Source: Dioscorea cayenensis subsp. rotundata (lineage: Eukaryota > Streptophyta > Magnoliopsida > Dioscoreales > Dioscoreaceae). Taken from it: a stretch of 64,000 nucleotides of DNA. The position numbers and the translations under genes were made by a program. Below the pieces are notes generated by a model. The model was not told where the DNA came from. It saw only the letters and a program-made list of their open reading frames with translations, and did no database searches. The stretch is taken from assembly GCF_009730915.1 (NCBI RefSeq), contig NW_024088473.1, forward strand, positions 1 to 64,000. Reading direction: 5' to 3'. The number at the start of each line of letters is the position of its first letter. Position 1 is the stretch's first letter. Below, in pieces: positions 61,436-64,000 of the stretch.

Positions 61436-62546
61436 CTCTAACTATTGTACATTTAAACAGGCCATTGTATATATTGTTGTATAATACTATTATCAAGTCC
61501 TAGAAGTGGGAAAACATTGTCTATAAACCAACTCTGTTAAGTAATTATATTTTGTACTCCATTCTGCTCTTTTGCAGTTGGAGAAATCAAAGTTTGTTCA
61601 TCAAAAGGCTATGAAATTGATGATAAATTATCTTCAAAATCTCATGTCCTCGTGCATTCTTATTGTTTGCCATTGCAAGTCTTAACAGAATGGTGGATGC
61701 TGTTTTTATTAAAAAAATTTTGCAACTGTGTCCATATGAAAGTGTTACAATTGCGGAGATCTCCATAAAATCAATTTTGTGGATATACCCAGCAAAACAG
61801 CAATAGGTTGCTTATAAATTCCTGTGAACAATGGATTACCTAAAATCTCTAGGAAAAATTTATAAATTGCATGTTAGCTACAAAATTGTTATTTTATGAG
61901 TATACATTCATGGTTTTTATGGGTTAAGCATGCAAATTTCATTTTTCCAGAAAAATTTCAAATTCATTAGATCTGTTGGCTTGAAACACTAATCATCATC
62001 TTCCGTCTAATAAAAGCTCAGTATGGCTTTGTTTGTTTGTTTGTTTGTTTTTTTAAAACATTTATATTGAGATAATATTCTATTGGGACTCCTCGTCATT
62101 GCTGGAATTCCCAGCAGTGGAAAATAAAAGGTTATATTGCTAGAAATGCTGCACTTCCACCGGTTCCAACTTTAAACAGTCACACAAATTTAAGCCAAAC
62201 GAGTTCTTATTAAATTGAGGCGAAAAATGTTAGAACTTAAGAAGCCATAACAAAAACACTTCCAAAATCTGATGAGCATTTCCACTATTACATCAATGTG
62301 CCAAGAAACTGGTTTGCATATATGCTGCCTTCAATTCTTGTCAATTGAAAGCATTGTGCAGGCATCTCTTTTTTATCACCAACATTTTCAGCATCCGGTT
62401 GAGGGGTTCACATTGTCTACATAAAGTGTTCTGGATTATGGTCGATATCACCTGCATTACTTCTTTCTCAAAAATTGATCAGCAGAAAACCCTCAGAAAT
62501 AACAAAATTTATACTTAAATACGCAATGATCTCATGTAGTGTTTAT
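61436..62546. other. Intergenic region between convergent genes
   Basis: Holds the 3' UTRs of the RING-H2 gene (left) and the KNOX gene (right). A TTTG tetranucleotide run lies at about 62030-62049. No other gene is seen. Confidence 0.6.
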
Positions 62547-64000
62547 TTACCTTTTTCTTTTGCTCTTGGTTGAAGTAGATGTTGATGGATTGCTGTGCCA
62601 GTTCCTTTTCCTTTGGTTGATGAACCAGTTATTGATCTGCTTGAGTTGCAATCCTGTTTCTTGCACCAATCTTGCCTTGTCCTCCTCCTAAATCAACCGG
62701 TGTCCAAATGAAATCACATCGACAAATAAACACTAGAATTATCTGACAAAGAAATCAATCCAAACTAAAAAAAAGAGAAGTTACCGTCGGGTATGGCCAC
62801 TTGGAGTGTGATTGCCACCAAGCCTTCAAGAGGGAAGTAGTATCGCCGGGGAGCTTCCCCGCTCTTCGTTTTCTGAGAATTTCCTCTCTTATGTCTACAA
62901 TCTTCTCTTTATATCCCTACAAAAATAATCTGCTTGTTTAACTCTCTATACAAGCATGTCAAAGCATTAAGAATGTGGCTGAATTCATCATACTTGTTTT
63001 AACTCATGCTTTAGCTCTTGTCTCACACGCTCCATTAAGGATCGTTCACTCTCTGTTGGAATGAGTGGCCCAAAGCCCATGCTGTCTGATCCATCAAACC
63101 CTCCATCAAACAAGTTTGTATCACTATCTGCCTGCTCATCTTCGTCATCAGACATAGTGGCACCTGTGCCTTCTCCGGGTGATACACCTATTTTGTAGCC
63201 ATAAGACACATTCATCAGCTTAAAATGCATACATATTATAATAATTGCAAACATATGTGGCTAGCCATTTTGCTTAGCGCAGAGGTTACTAACAATTCTG
63301 ATTTTAATAAAAGCAAATTAAATTTATACCAGGGATTACAGCTTCATCTTGGACTCTGCTAAGAATTTCACCAAAAGCAAGAGATGATCAATTAGGATTA
63401 CTTAATTGTTATCATATATTAGGCTTAATAGTTGAGCAAGAATATGATGAATTGTTTCACCTGTGATAGTACATGGAGTATAAATTCCAGTGACATCTAT
63501 CCCAGGACCTCATGCTAGCACTATTTCAAGTCAAGAATTAAAAACAAGAAGGGATAATCAGAATCTGGATACAAACATGAAGGGTTTTCAATTTTGCGTT
63601 TGATGAGTTCTCAAAGAACCATGCAACAGACTCGCGCATCGCTTAATCAAGGTATACACTCAGACTAACACATGGACTACTCCTTTGGTTCCTCATGAAA
63701 TTTAATAGTGCATGTTTAACAAAACAAGGTTGTATATGACGCCATTTGCTAGAATGATTCAAGTTCATTCAATAAGTAGAATCAGTATGAAATGCACCTG
63801 TCAGGCTTTGTAGAGACTGCTCAAGTTCCCAGCATGCCATCACAGCTTCCATTGCATGAACACGGACATGTTGTTGCAGTTGTTCTTTGAAAGAACAGAG
63901 TAACAAGACATAATGTGTCTAAGCAAGGAAGAAATAGGAATTATCATGATCAATGCAATAAATTATGAACAGTTGAATTCTTTTACCATAGAAGTGGATG
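62547..64000 (-). CDS. Class II KNOX homeobox transcription factor (KNAT3/4/5-like), 5' part outside window
   Basis: Five exons are visible: an edge exon (64000-63987), 63918-63798, 63187-62994, 62916-62785 and 62687-62547, coding for about 200 C-terminal residues. The order is the end of the KNOX2 domain ([20 protein letters not shown]), an acidic linker ([17 protein letters not shown]), the ELK helix ([20 protein letters not shown]) and a TALE homeodomain with the PYP three-residue loop extension (KWPYPTEED) and recognition helix [11 protein letters not shown]. The [15 protein letters not shown] linker and the C-tail KSKRKR are typical of class II proteins of the KNAT3/4/5 group. They bind TGAC-type sites with BELL partners and promote differentiation and secondary wall programmes. 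The start codon is beyond 64000. Confidence 0.95.

Overview
This is a 64-kb piece of a plant nuclear genome. The genes are split by spliceosomal introns with AT-rich GT..AG borders, many intergenic and intronic stretches are AT-rich, and the protein families are plant ones (RGF/GLV peptide, class II KNOX, hydroxyproline O-arabinosyltransferase, plastid DnaJ). The very GC-rich first exons of two genes and a Stowaway MITE suggest a monocot, but I cannot name a species from the sequence. All exon models below were built by hand from reading frame and splice signals.

Layout from left to right: a four-exon RGF/GLV/CLEL-type secreted peptide precursor (693-1442, minus); a 4.7-kb AT-rich gap; a 14-coding-exon ubiquitin-like-domain protein of the BAG6/CIP73 type (7302-13781, plus, with a leader intron); a two-exon G3PP-type transporter (16641-18988, minus) that is head-to-head with a seven-exon plastid DnaJ chaperone (20435-24503, plus); an eight-exon hydroxyproline O-arabinosyltransferase (25548-28286, minus); and an 18-exon neurochondrin-like ARM-fold gene (31636-46797, minus). 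Intron 3 of the neurochondrin gene carries a complete but mutated Ty3/Gypsy chromovirus (40576-46148) in antisense orientation, with two LTRs and a TCCTC target duplication. Another of its introns carries a roughly 1-kb hAT-like MITE.

From 47 to 54 kb lies a transposon graveyard: a probable copia-type LTR, a gag fossil split by a hAT-like MITE, a Gypsy-type solo LTR with an ATAAC target duplication, a LINE RNase H fragment and a decayed hAT transposase. To the right are a RING-H2 ubiquitin ligase gene (54749-61435, plus) with a GC-rich terminal-inverted-repeat element in an intron, and the 3' part of a class II KNOX homeobox gene (62547 to beyond 64000, minus).

The genes do not form an operon or an obvious pathway; this is ordinary plant gene neighbourhood with nested transposons. 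I found no clearly new biological system. The most useful points are the small peptide gene with a 20-nt microexon, the antisense retrotransposon inside the neurochondrin gene, and a set of hAT-like elements with related termini.
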